Below are positions 19,801 to 27,596 of a DNA stretch of 51,679 nt, one piece after another. A program made the position numbers and the translations under genes. Below the pieces are notes generated by a model. The model saw nothing but the letters and a program-made list of their open reading frames with translations. It was not told where the DNA came from and searched no databases. This stretch comes from Hyphomicrobiales bacterium (GTDB lineage: Bacteria > Pseudomonadota > Alphaproteobacteria > Rhizobiales > Rhizobiaceae): positions 1 through 51,679 of the forward strand of contig JAFKJY010000071.1 in the NCBI GenBank assembly GCA_017305835.1, given 5' to 3'. Position 1 is the stretch's first letter. Each line of letters begins with the position of its first letter.

Positions 19801-20262
19801 CGAGAGCGCGGCGCTGCCGAGCTCGATGCGGCCCGACAGCAGCGGCATCACGTGCAGGCCGAAGCGCAGGGTGCCGGCGCGGATGTGCGGCGCGCTGCCG
19901 TCGCCGGAGCCGATCTCGACGCCCTGCAGGTCGAGCGCGACGAGGCGGGCATGGTCGAGCGAGATGCGGGCCGGCCCGAGCCTGGTTTCGAGCGGCTGGC
20001 CGGCCAGCCGCGAGATCGCCGCCTGCGCCTCGTCGCGGAGGCGGTCGCTGCTGAAGCCGAAGCTGCCGATGACGAACACGGCCGCGACCAGCAGCACGCA
20101 CAGGCCGGCGATCGCGATCGCGGCGATCGAGACCAGCCGGCCGAAGCCGTAGACGCGACGCAGCCGCACGTGACCCTTCGGCTGATCGAGCGCCGAAGGA
20201 TAGGTGTGCAGCTCGGCGATCTCGCCGCGCCTGAATCTGATCTTCTCGTGCTTCAGCGTCAC
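16849..20262 (-). CDS. Large AsmA-like / DUF3971 (YhdP-TamB superfamily) protein
   Basis: 1137 residues. A cytoplasmic N-terminus of about 45 residues precedes one membrane anchor (about 43-69, AAIAIAGLCVLLVAAVFVIG). A very long periplasmic beta-rich part follows, with the DUF3971/AsmA-like C-terminal region (FERGFARVEKGADYLSVSDG, then ITGTFMPAYGLNRIFGEIPILGQIL). Proteins of this class are thought to bridge inner and outer membranes and carry phospholipids. The C-terminal segment with its IPILG motif is the diagnostic part. The start is GTG 20262-20260 with a weak ribosome site. It is divergent from the peroxiredoxin gene and coupled to the 70-aa gene behind it. Lipid transport is a family inference. 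Confidence 0.88.
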   Translation of the reverse strand: MTLKHEKIRFRRGEIAELHTYPSALDQPKGHVRLRRVYGFGRLVSIAAIAIAGLCVLLVAAVFVIGSFGFSSDRLRDEAQAAISRLAGQPLETRLGPARISLDHARLVALDLQGVEIGSGDGSAPHIRAGTLRFGLHVMPLLSGRIELGSAALSDAEIDLAAWRGEAGGDWRKALGGDDGIIDADELLAVVFGEVHAALDSISPSGAGSFRLDNVELRLPAGLPVSTVHVASASVVKDRRGRLKVEGELDADGQRLTVDGEASRPDAGHEGAAFTLKLASAPTGKPVPQAERADPDGPYFWPGSFELALAGDQAANAGKGEISAQVGFSGTQLKFRRSGTVEAGGKASLMLAGGSGKIEFSRVEVDTGRSRLVFSGAVGPQPGDGEGELAPFYRFELVSNNSVLAPADANEPPLRAVVRVSGRISDDWQRFVAPELVVRTDQGEVVGSASLELAGSQTPAVGLAIAVSKLPVGYAKSVWPWFAAPGAREWALANVFGGVVENSRLVLDAQPGSLGEGKQLSPDEISGHFEVRGARFDVTGTIPPVRDAVGAIDFKGTDVDITLASGTVFMPSGRTLAARDGTFRIANAHLHPLIGDLDIQIEGKAAAVAEMGSYDPIDMERFIDLEPKSLSGDVTGEVEARIPLERGSELKDLNWRVDLAYTGLSIDKPFEGQLVTEAKGTISARPDRALIQATAKLNDVPAEISLSEPLQGGAKRSLTARLHFDNAARERLLPGLSSVVSGPFVVELEALGEGRQKVEVDLADTTLALPWLGWSKGAGVAARASFVLSSKDAVTRLADFRLDGSGFGAAGDLTVDDDGLAGAQFSRFALNRGDDARASIERRRGGYMISVSGKSLDARPFIRRFGDLTGAKPAKSSDPDVDISLDARITEMGGFHDEVLKDVKLAYSAAGTTVGGIRASATTRTGARVTVVDATAGSGRKVEAQAGDIGAVLRFLDVYENLHGGTATLSLSGAADGPLAGQIDVRNFAIVNEARLQSIVSKPPPGADRSLNQAVRRDLDVSQAKFERGFARVEKGADYLSVSDGVVRGPTIGSTFQGKVFDGDGNMAITGTFMPAYGLNRIFGEIPILGQILGNGRDRGLIGITFKLSGKTSEPQLAINPLSIVAPGIFRSIFEYR

Positions 20263-20361
20263 CTCGGTCCGGCCGGCTGCAAAAGCTTTCTGGGGACGAT
20301 GGACGAATCCCCGTTCGACATTATAACTCCGCCGCGTATTTCAAAGGCCAGGACGATGCGC

Positions 20362-20850
20362 ATGCAACCTTCCATCCTCGCTCCCGGCGCGCCCGCGCCG
20401 GATTTCCAGCTTCCCAGGGATGGCGGCGGCACCTTGCGGCTGTCGGACCTGCGCGGGCGGCCCGTCGTCCTCTATTTCTACCCCAAGGACGACACCACCG
20501 CCTGCACGGCCGAGGCGATCGACTTCTCGGCGCTCGCCGGCCGATTCGCGCGCGCGGGCGTGGCCATCGTCGGCGTCTCCCCCGACAGCCCAAAGAAACA
20601 TGACAAATTCAAGGCCAAGCACGGGCTCTCGGTCGACCTCGTCTCCGACGAGGAGCACGCCGCGCTCGAGGCCTACGGCGTCTGGGGCGAGAAGACGATG
20701 TTCGGCCGCAAGTACATGGGCGTCATCCGCACCACCTTCCTGATCGACGCGGACGGGCGGATCACCCGGGTCTGGCCGCGCGTCTCGGTCGCCGGCCACG
20801 CCGAGGAGGTGCTGCAGGCGGCCAAGGAGCTGAAGGCCGCCAGGGGCTGA
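20362..20850 (+). CDS. bcp: Bcp-type peroxiredoxin with a single cysteine
   Basis: 162 residues of the AhpC/TSA family, BCP (PrxQ) group; it reduces hydroperoxides in the cytoplasm. The peroxidatic cysteine is Cys48 in DDTTACTAEA, and the catalytic Thr and Arg (RTTF region) are present. The resolving cysteine usually five residues later is Ile here, and the protein has no other cysteine, so it must be recycled by an outside thiol. AGGA lies eight bases before ATG 20362, which I prefer over the ATG at 20356. It is divergent from the AsmA-like gene. Confidence 0.9.
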   Translation: MQPSILAPGAPAPDFQLPRDGGGTLRLSDLRGRPVVLYFYPKDDTTACTAEAIDFSALAGRFARAGVAIVGVSPDSPKKHDKFKAKHGLSVDLVSDEEHAALEAYGVWGEKTMFGRKYMGVIRTTFLIDADGRITRVWPRVSVAGHAEEVLQAAKELKAARG

Positions 20851-20965
20851 GCGGAACCCGCGCCTCGCCGGAATTTCCGCGGCATCGCGGCTCCCGCAAA
20901 AGCTTTGTTAACCCTAACGATGTGTAATCGGCATCCGAAACGCTTGTCAGTTCGGGTGGCCGGAA

Positions 20966-22234
20966 TTGCAGCAGACCAGAGCATCCGCCGTATTCGGCAA
21001 ACGCCGGGAGCCGCACACCGTCATCATCGCGCGCGGCGACCAGATACGGCACTTCACGGTCCGTCCCTGGCTGGTCGCCTGCCTCGGCTCGGCACTGTCG
21101 GCCGTCGCCATCGGCTATCTGCTCGCCACGTCCTACCTCGTGCTGCGCGACGACCTGATCGGCGCCTCGATCGCCCGCCAGGCCCGCGTCCAGCAGGACT
21201 ACGAGGACCGCATCGCGGCGCTGCGCGCGCAGGTCGACCGCATCACCAGCCGCCAGCTCCTCGACCAGCAGCTCATGGAGACCAAGGTCTCGGAGCTTCT
21301 GCAGCGCCAGTCGCAGCTCTCGCGACGGCACGGCCGGCTGAGCCCGATCCTCGAACGTGCCGAAAGCGAGCTGCCAGCGGCGGCGCCTGCCGCGGCCCCG
21401 GCGGAGGAAGCCGCCAAGCCCGACCAGCGCGTCGAGATCGCGCCGACAACGGCCCCCGCCTCGCTGGCGTCAGCCGCGCCCGACTTCGCCTTCTGGACGA
21501 CGCGCAGCGCGACCGCCGACGCGCTCTCCAACGCCGACAAGGCCGACCGCCTGTTCTCGGCCATCAACAATTCGCTGCGCACCATCGAGACCGAGCAGAT
21601 CGACCGCGTGACGACGCTCGCGGCGGACGCCGACCGCACCGCCGACGCGATCGCCGACGCGCTCGAAGCGATCGGCCTCGACCCGGACCGCCAGGACGGC
21701 AAGACCGGCATCGGCGGGCCGCTGATCGCGCTCGACGACAAGTCGAGCTTCGACACGCGCGTGCGCGAGCTGGACGAGGCGCTGGCTCGGCTGGAAAACG
21801 TCAAGAAGGTCGCGCTGTCGGCGCCCATCCACAACCCGGCGCCGAGCTTCGCCATCTCCTCCACCTTCGGGGTCAGGCGCGACCCGCTGCTCGGCACTCC
21901 AGCGCTCCATGCCGGCGTCGATTTCCGCGTCCCCTACGGCAATGTCGCGCGCGCCACCGGCGCGGGCACGGTGGTCAAGGCCGGCTGGTATGGCGGCTAC
22001 GGCCGCATGGTCGAGGTCGACCACGGCGACGGCATGGCGACGCGCTACGGCCATCTGTCGAAGGTCCTGGTGAAGGTCGGCGACCGCGTCGAATACGGCA
22101 GCGCGGTCGGCCAGACCGGATCGAGCGGACGCTCGACCGGACCGCACCTGCACTACGAGGTGCGGCGCAACGGCGTGGCCATCGACCCGCTGCGCATCAT
22201 CCGCGCCGGCAAGAAGATCGCCGAGCTGCTCTAG
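20966..22234 (+). CDS. M23 family metalloendopeptidase, membrane-anchored with coiled coil
   Basis: 422 residues. A short cytoplasmic N-terminus is followed by a membrane segment (about 34-55), a coiled-coil region (about 70-115), a variable Ala/Pro-rich linker and a C-terminal peptidase M23 (LytM) domain. Zinc ligands are complete: His315 and Asp319 in HAGVDF and the HLH pair at 394/396. It should cut peptide cross-bridges in peptidoglycan, or activate amidases if it acts as an EnvC-like protein; intact ligands favour real catalysis. No ATG is available, so the start is taken as TTG 20966 with a weak site. Its TAG overlaps the stop of the convergent SRPBCC gene (CTAG). Confidence 0.88.
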   Translation: MQQTRASAVFGKRREPHTVIIARGDQIRHFTVRPWLVACLGSALSAVAIGYLLATSYLVLRDDLIGASIARQARVQQDYEDRIAALRAQVDRITSRQLLDQQLMETKVSELLQRQSQLSRRHGRLSPILERAESELPAAAPAAAPAEEAAKPDQRVEIAPTTAPASLASAAPDFAFWTTRSATADALSNADKADRLFSAINNSLRTIETEQIDRVTTLAADADRTADAIADALEAIGLDPDRQDGKTGIGGPLIALDDKSSFDTRVRELDEALARLENVKKVALSAPIHNPAPSFAISSTFGVRRDPLLGTPALHAGVDFRVPYGNVARATGAGTVVKAGWYGGYGRMVEVDHGDGMATRYGHLSKVLVKVGDRVEYGSAVGQTGSSGRSTGPHLHYEVRRNGVAIDPLRIIRAGKKIAELL

Positions 22235-22707
22235 GCTCTCCGCCCGGCAAGATAGCCGGCGAGATGCTCCAGTGATTCGCGCGTGCCGGCCTCGTTGTCC
22301 TCGAGGCGTACGCCGATGGGGATGCCGTCGCAGCGCATGGTCACGCGGGTTCGCTCGCCCAGCGGCTCGAGGGTAGTCGTGATCGTCATCTTTCCCGCAT
22401 AGGCGGGATCGGTAGCGGCAAAGCGCGTCTCCCACACGACCAGCCTGTCCGGCACCAGCCGGGCGAAGGTGCCCTCGACCGTGTCGGTATCGGACTTCCC
22501 TTCGGGTCGTCCGTCGCGCTGCGTGTAGCGCAGCGACATCGAAAACGCACCGCCCTCGCGCGGCTCGAAGCGGTGGACCGTGCCGGTCATCGAGCCCGGC
22601 GGCAGCCAGCGGACGACGGCCTCCGGATCGACGAAAGCGGCGTAGACGCGCCCGGCCGGAGCGTCGACGACGACCGAGACCTCGGTGCTGCGGCCGGCGC
22701 CCGCCAT
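22231..22707 (-). CDS. SRPBCC/AHSA1-like protein
   Basis: 158 residues of the START-like SRPBCC superfamily, activator of Hsp90 ATPase 1-like group. The typical opening VDAPAGRVYAAFVDPEAVVRWLPP is followed by the GTFARLVPDRLVVWETRF and LEPLGERTRVTMRCDG strands. Members bind hydrophobic ligands; function here is unknown. It starts eight bases after prfB and so is almost certainly co-transcribed with it. Confidence 0.88.
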   Translation of the reverse strand: MAGAGRSTEVSVVVDAPAGRVYAAFVDPEAVVRWLPPGSMTGTVHRFEPREGGAFSMSLRYTQRDGRPEGKSDTDTVEGTFARLVPDRLVVWETRFAATDPAYAGKMTITTTLEPLGERTRVTMRCDGIPIGVRLEDNEAGTRESLEHLAGYLAGRRA

Positions 22708-22715
22708 CTCCGGCC

Positions 22716-23847
22716 CTATTCGATGTCCGCCACCGCCTCGCCGGCGCCGCCTTCGATGCGGTGGGCGAGCGCTGCCTCCATGAACTCGTCGAGGTCGCCG
22801 TCGAGCACGTCCGAAGGGCTGGTGCTCTCGACGCCGGTGCGCAGGTCCTTCACGAGCTGGTAGGGCTGCAGCACGTAGGAGCGGATCTGGTGGCCCCAGC
22901 CGATGTCGGTCTTGGAGGCCTCGGTCGCGTTGGCTTCCGCCTCGCGCTTCTTCAGCTCCTCCTCGTAGAGCCGCGAGCGCAGCATCTCCCACGCCTTGGC
23001 GCGGTTCTTGTGCTGCGAGCGCTCGGCCTGGCAGGCGACAGCGATGCCGGTCGGGATGTGGGTGATGCGGACGGCCGAATCGGTCGTGTTGACGTGCTGG
23101 CCGCCGGCGCCCGACGAACGGTAGGTGTCGATGCGCACGTCGGAATCGGGAATCACGATCTCGATCGAATCGTCGACCACCGGATAGACCCAGACGCTGG
23201 CGAAGGAGGTGTGGCGCCGCGCGTTCGAATCGTAGGGCGAGATGCGCACCAGCCGGTGCACGCCCGATTCGGTCTTCAGCCAGCCATAGGCGCTCTCGCC
23301 CTTGACGAGGATGGTGGCCGACTTGATGCCGGCCTCCTCGCCGTCGTGCATCTCCAGCACCTCGACCTTCATGCCGCGGCGCTCGGCCCAGCGGGTGTAC
23401 ATGCGCAGCAGCATGTTGGCCCAATCCTGGCTCTCGGTGCCGCCGGCGCCGGCATGGATTTCGAGATAGGAGTCGTTGGCGTCGGCCTCGCCCGACAGCA
23501 TCGTCGCGACCTGGCGGGCGCGGATCTCGCCGGCGAGCGAACGGATCGCGGCTTCCGCATCGGCGACGATCGCCTGGTCGCCCTCCTCCTCGCCCATCGC
23601 GATCAGCTCGACATTGTCGTCGAGCGCGCGCGTCAGGCCGCGGATGGCGGTGATGTTGTCTTCGAGGTTCTGCCGCTCGCGCATCAGCTTCTGCGCTTCG
23701 GCCGGATCGTTCCACAGCGCGGCGTCTTCCGCGCGCATGTTCAGGTAATCAAGCCGCTTTACCGCCTGATCCCAGTCAAAGATGCCTCCTCAGCAGGGCG
23801 ATCGCCTGCTTGATTTCGTCGACCAGCGTCTCGGTTTCCGTGCGCAT
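22716..23847 (-). CDS. prfB: Peptide chain release factor 2, with programmed +1 frameshift
   Basis: The reading frame from ATG 23847-23845 runs 23 codons to an in-frame TGA (23778-23776) and continues in the +1 frame from GAC (23777-23775), giving 376 residues over 1132 bases. The shift site is canonical: AGGAGG, three bases, CTT TGA C. RF2 itself reads TGA, so low RF2 lets the ribosome slip and make more. The GGQ motif that triggers hydrolysis is at 248-250 (SGAGGQHVN). The stop-codon recognition tripeptide reads SPY (203-205) where Escherichia coli has SPF. This is not a broken gene. Confidence 0.96.
23775..23790 (-). promoter_or_regulatory. prfB programmed +1 frameshift site
   Basis: On the minus strand AGGAGG (23790-23785), CAT, CTT (23781-23779), TGA (23778-23776) and C. 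The internal Shine-Dalgarno-like AGGAGG at three bases from the slippery CTT matches the classical RF2 autoregulatory signal. Confidence 0.95.
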
Positions 23848-24010
23848 GCCGGATGTCGTTCCTCTCGGGCAAAGGGGGCTGCAATCGGCGCGGAACATAG
23901 GGAGGCGCGCCCGGCATGTAAAGCCGCAGCGCGGTGTTCCGCCTCGGCCGCTGAATCCAATCACCGACGGGATTGACAGGCCGCCTTTCGCGTCTATCGT
24001 CTGCGGCGGT

Positions 24011-24210
24011 CAAGGTTCTTCCCTTCCGGTTGATCCGGAAGGGAAGCTAAGAGGGAATCCGGTGCCTCTCCAATGAGGGAAAGCCGGAGCTGACCCGCAA
24101 CTGTAAGCGGCGAGCCGCTTTGCCGATTTTCGTCACTGGCCTTTCGGGGCCGGGAAGACGGGCGAAGCAGCCGAGACCCGCGAGCCAGGAGACCTGCCTG
24201 ACCTCATAGG
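24011..24210 (+). ncRNA. Cobalamin (adenosylcobalamin-type) riboswitch
   Basis: The B12 box GCCAGGAGACCTGCC is exact at 24184-24198. Upstream are the other conserved blocks: a hairpin built on CTTCCC/GGGAAG (about 24019-24045), GGGAATCCGGTG (about 24053-24064), GCCGGAGCTGACCCGCAACTGT (24073-24094) and the variable peripheral stems to 24180. The outer ends are approximate. It precedes the CbiX-like gene and should shut the operon off when cobalamin is plentiful. Confidence 0.95.
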
Positions 24211-24291
24211 GTTCCGTGGTCGGGGTGTGCCACAGGAGCGCGCGCTGTCGCAGCCGGTCCTGTCGCCGTCCTGCAAGGCCACGTTTCCCGC

Positions 24292-24320
24292 TCCCCGTCC
24301 GCATCAGGTCGGGGATTTTT
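24292..24320 (+). terminator. Riboswitch expression-platform terminator
   Basis: TCCCCG (24292-24297) pairs with CGGGGA (24310-24315) over a 12-base loop, followed directly by TTTTT. It lies about 95 bases beyond the B12 box and only 4 bases before the proposed TTG start. It can end transcription, and the GGGGA strand is also the only ribosome site for that start, so the same helix could block translation. Confidence 0.75.
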
Positions 24321-24323
24321 CAT

Positions 24324-25148
24324 TTGCGGGACAAGGCTCCGAAGTCGATCCAGCCAGCGCCGAACCCGGCAGACGCGCCGGGCAAGGCAGTGCTGCTCGT
24401 CGCGCGCTACGCCTTCGCCGCCGCACCGCACCGGGACATGCAGCGCCTCGCCCGCATGGCGGGCCTGCTGCCGGGCGTTGAGCACGCCACCTTCTGCTTC
24501 GCCGAGCAGGGCACGCCGTCGCTGCGCGAGGCGCTGCTGGCGCTGCGCAAGGCCGGCTACCCTGCCGTCCTGATCGTGCCGCTGATGCTGCCGGTGGAGC
24601 CGAGCTTCCTCAACTGGATGACGCGCTCGCTGCGGCGCTGGCAGGCGGAGACGCCGGGCGGGTGGCCGCGCCTGCATCTGGCCCGCGACATGACCCAGAG
24701 CCTGCATTTCGAGACGCTGCTGGCGAGCCTCGTGCGCGGCGCGGCAGCCGAGTTGCCGATCGCCCCGGCCACGGACGCCTTGCCGGAGGCGTCGCTGGTG
24801 CCGGCGCAGAAGCGTCGCGTGCTGGTCTGCAACGGCCCCTCCTGCAACTCGGCCGGCGCCGACGCGATCTGGGGCCACCTGCGCAACGAGCAGGAGCGGC
24901 GCAAGCTGCGGATCGCCGGCGACGGCACGATGACGGCCAAGAGCACATGCCTCGGCCCGTGCAGCCTCGCGCCCGTCATGCAGGTCTTCCCGGAAGGCAC
25001 TTACTACGGCGGCGTCACCGAAGCCGCCGTCGACCGTATCGTCGAGGAGCACCTGCTCGGCGGCGAGGTCGTCGAGGACTTCGCCTACCGCCCCACCGGC
25101 CGCAAGCAACGCCTGCGCGGCACCCCATCCCCGAAAACCGAAACATAG
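24324..25148 (+). CDS. CbiX-like domain fused to thioredoxin-like [2Fe-2S] ferredoxin domain
   Basis: 274 residues from TTG 24324, the first start after the riboswitch terminator. Residues about 22-145 follow the CbiX/SirB chelatase pattern (FAEQGTPSLREALLALRKAGYPAVLIVPLMLPVE), but the active-site histidines are missing. The family HGS motif reads VARYA (26-30) and the second His region reads VEPSFLNWM (91-99). Residues 164-250 are a thioredoxin-like ferredoxin domain with the four [2Fe-2S] cysteines Cys169, Cys174, Cys209 and Cys213 (CNGPSC, CLGPC) and the PEGTYYGGVT tail. The B12 riboswitch and the transporter behind it suggest cobalt handling or corrinoid synthesis. Chelatase activity is doubtful; a redox or metallochaperone role is inference. 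Confidence 0.82.
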   Translation: MRDKAPKSIQPAPNPADAPGKAVLLVARYAFAAAPHRDMQRLARMAGLLPGVEHATFCFAEQGTPSLREALLALRKAGYPAVLIVPLMLPVEPSFLNWMTRSLRRWQAETPGGWPRLHLARDMTQSLHFETLLASLVRGAAAELPIAPATDALPEASLVPAQKRRVLVCNGPSCNSAGADAIWGHLRNEQERRKLRIAGDGTMTAKSTCLGPCSLAPVMQVFPEGTYYGGVTEAAVDRIVEEHLLGGEVVEDFAYRPTGRKQRLRGTPSPKTET

Positions 25149-25156
25149 GAGAAACC

Positions 25157-26653
25157 ATGCGTCACTTCACCAGATCGGCCCTTGCCGGCTTCGTCGTCGC
25201 GGCCGGCGCGCTCGCGCTCGCCAGCCACGCATTGGCGCAGGACGCGCTGCGCGTCGGCGCCACCTTCCTCGTCGGCAGCACGGACCCGACCAAGGGCTCG
25301 GCCGGCTGGGCGCTGGTCAGCCACGGCGTCGGCGAGACGCTGTTCACCGTCGACAGGGACGGCAGGCTGGTGCCCGAGCTGGCCGAAAGCGCCGAGCGCA
25401 CCGGCGACCTCGAATGGACGGTGAAGCTCGCGGCCGGCCACTTCTTCTCCGACGGCGCGCCGGTGACCGCCGCAGCACTCGCCAAGGGCTTCGACAACAC
25501 CTTCGCGCAGAGCAAGGCGGCGGCGGCCACCGGCGGCAAGCTGACCTTCGCGGCGGTCGACGACCTCACGTTGAAGGTGACGACCGAGAAGCCGGTGCCC
25601 GTCATCGCCGCGCTGTTCGCCGAATGGCCACTGATCGCCTACACGCTGGGCGCGGACGGCGCGCCCGTCTTCACCGGCCCCTACGCGATCGCCGCGCTCG
25701 CGCCGGACTCGCATCTGGACCTGACGCCCAACGCCCATTATCCCGGCGCCGCCGGCCGCGCGCCGGTCGTGCTGCGCAAGTTCGGCGACGCGCAGACGAT
25801 GGCGCTCGCCTTCGAGGCGGGCGAGCTCGACCTCGCCTTCGGCCTGCCGGCCGAGAGCCTGTCGCGGCTGAAGGCCAGCCCGGACCTGACGGTCAAGTCG
25901 TTCACGGTCGGCTACCAGTATTACGGCTTCCTCAACACCGAGCGGCCGGCGCTCGCCGACGTGAAGGTGCGGCAGGCGATCGACCTCGCGGTCGACCGCG
26001 CCCAGCTCGTCGCCGCCATCAATGGCGGTGAGCCGGCGACCGGCGCCTTCGCCCCCTATTTCCCGTTCGCGCCGAAGGACGCGCGCCCGACGGACGCCGC
26101 GAAGGCCGCCAGCCTGCTCGACGAGGCCGGCTGGGCGGCCGGCAGCGACGGCGTGCGGACCAGGGACGGCAAGGCGCTGCGGCTGACGGCCGTGGCCTAC
26201 CCGCTGCGGCCGGACCTCGTCACCATGCTGCCGGTGCTCAAGGCCGACCTCGCCAAGATTGGCGTCGCACTCGACACGCAGGTGGCGGAGAATGTCGGCG
26301 AGGTCGCGACAAGCGGCGACTTCGACATCCTGCTGTGGGCGCAGCACACGGCCCCCAGCGGCGACCCGGCCTTCTTCTTCAACTCGATGCTGCGCGGCGG
26401 CGCGCCGCTCAACTACGCTCGCTACGCAAACGCCGATTTCGACGCCATCATCGACGGCTTCGCCAGGACGGCAGACGCCGACGCGCGCGCAAAAATCGCG
26501 CTCGCCGCGCAGGAGAAGCTGTTCGAGGACGTACCCACCAGCTTCCTCGTCTCGCCCGAATGGCATGTCGGCCTGTCGAAGCGGCTGGCCAACTACGAGC
26601 CCTGGGGATCGGACTACCATGTGATCCGCGCCGAGATGGGCGAGACGCGGTAG
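25157..26653 (+). CDS. ABC transporter substrate-binding protein (NikA/DppA family 5)
   Basis: 498 residues with a clear Sec signal peptide ending near HALAQ (about 28-32) and an SBP_bac_5 fold across the rest (ALRVGATF, VKLAAGHFFSDGAPVTAA, FLNTERPALADVKVRQAIDLAVDR). The family binds nickel or cobalt complexes, peptides or opines. The B12 riboswitch two genes upstream favours cobalt, nickel or a corrin precursor, but the ligand cannot be read from sequence. AGGAGA stands upstream of the ATG. It follows the CbiX-like gene by eight bases and precedes two permeases. Confidence 0.9.
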   Translation: MRHFTRSALAGFVVAAGALALASHALAQDALRVGATFLVGSTDPTKGSAGWALVSHGVGETLFTVDRDGRLVPELAESAERTGDLEWTVKLAAGHFFSDGAPVTAAALAKGFDNTFAQSKAAAATGGKLTFAAVDDLTLKVTTEKPVPVIAALFAEWPLIAYTLGADGAPVFTGPYAIAALAPDSHLDLTPNAHYPGAAGRAPVVLRKFGDAQTMALAFEAGELDLAFGLPAESLSRLKASPDLTVKSFTVGYQYYGFLNTERPALADVKVRQAIDLAVDRAQLVAAINGGEPATGAFAPYFPFAPKDARPTDAAKAASLLDEAGWAAGSDGVRTRDGKALRLTAVAYPLRPDLVTMLPVLKADLAKIGVALDTQVAENVGEVATSGDFDILLWAQHTAPSGDPAFFFNSMLRGGAPLNYARYANADFDAIIDGFARTADADARAKIALAAQEKLFEDVPTSFLVSPEWHVGLSKRLANYEPWGSDYHVIRAEMGETR

Positions 26654-26663
26654 CCACCAGTCC

Positions 26664-27596
26664 TTGGGCCGGCACGTCCTCGCCATCGGCCTGCGCGCGG
26701 CCGCCAGCCTGCTGGCGGTCTCCGCGCTCGCCTTCCTCGTGATCGCGTTCATGCCGTCCGATCCGGTGATGATCGCGATCCGGGCGTGGAACCTGCCGGC
26801 GGACCCGGAGACGATAGCCGGGCTGCGGGCGCAATGGGGGCTGGATGGCCCCCTGCCCGCCCGCTACCTGCGCTGGCTCGCAGGCTTCGTCACCGGCGAC
26901 TGGGGCCGCACCTTCCGCACCGGCGAGCCGGTGCTTGCCGAATTCGCCGCGCGGCTGCCGCTGTCGCTGTCGATCGGCCTCGGCGGGCTCGCGTTCGCCT
27001 GCGTGGCGGCGGTTCCGATCGGCTTCGCCGCCGCGCTCAGGCCCGAAGGAGCGGCCGACCGCGCCAGCCGGCTGCTCGCCGTCACCGTGCAGGCCGTGCC
27101 CGCGTTCTGGCTCGGGCTCGTGCTCGTCTGGGTTTTGGGCGTCAAGCTGCGGGTGATCCAGCCCTTTTCGGGCGGGCCGACGATCGTGCTGCTGGCCGCC
27201 GGGCTCGTGGCGCTGCACTCGGCCGGCATGTTCGCCCGGGTCTACCGCCGCGACCTGATCGAGCAGACCGGCCAGCCGCATTTCCGCACCGCACTCGCCA
27301 AGGGCCTCGACCGCCGCCGGGCGTTGTGGCGCCACGGCCATCGCGGCGCGATCTACGCGATGCTGTCGGCGGTGCGCTCGGAAGCCGGCTGGGCGATCGG
27401 CACCACGGCGGCGCTGGAGGTGCTGTTCGGCCTGCCCGGCATCAGCCAGTTCCTCGTGCAGAGCATCAGCGCGCGCGATTTCTTCGTGCTGCAGGCCTAC
27501 GTCATGGTTGTCGCGGTGTGGATGCTGGCGGTCAACGGGGCGATCGAGCTCGCCGTGCGCAGGCTCGACCCGCGCTGGCGCGAGAGCCAGTCGTGA
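26664..27596 (+). CDS. ABC transporter permease (NikB/DppB type)
   Basis: 310 residues with about six membrane helices, the first at 8-29. The N-terminal family features (VIAFMPSDPV, LRAQWGLDGPLPARYLRWL, GDWGRTFRTGEPV) are those of DppB/NikB. The cytoplasmic coupling loop is at about 225-265 and ends in EVLFGLPGISQFLVQSI. Only TTG 26664 is available as a start after the preceding stop. Its TGA overlaps the GTG of the next gene (GTGA). Confidence 0.9.
   Translation: MGRHVLAIGLRAAASLLAVSALAFLVIAFMPSDPVMIAIRAWNLPADPETIAGLRAQWGLDGPLPARYLRWLAGFVTGDWGRTFRTGEPVLAEFAARLPLSLSIGLGGLAFACVAAVPIGFAAALRPEGAADRASRLLAVTVQAVPAFWLGLVLVWVLGVKLRVIQPFSGGPTIVLLAAGLVALHSAGMFARVYRRDLIEQTGQPHFRTALAKGLDRRRALWRHGHRGAIYAMLSAVRSEAGWAIGTTAALEVLFGLPGISQFLVQSISARDFFVLQAYVMVVAVWMLAVNGAIELAVRRLDPRWRESQS

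Noticed and set aside
17374..20850. Very long open frame (over 1100 codons) on the plus strand
   Set aside because: Its first 2.9 kb are antisense to the AsmA-like gene and give arginine/alanine/glycine-rich sequence typical of high-GC shadow frames; only the last part is real (the peroxiredoxin).
23776..23964. Apparent nonsense truncation or small separate gene before prfB
   Set aside because: The stop is the programmed frameshift TGA with its AGGAGG-CTT context; the downstream frame continues RF2 without loss.
24216..24323. Upstream GTG start for the CbiX-like protein
   Set aside because: That stretch overlaps the riboswitch expression platform and terminator and encodes a basic, non-homologous peptide.
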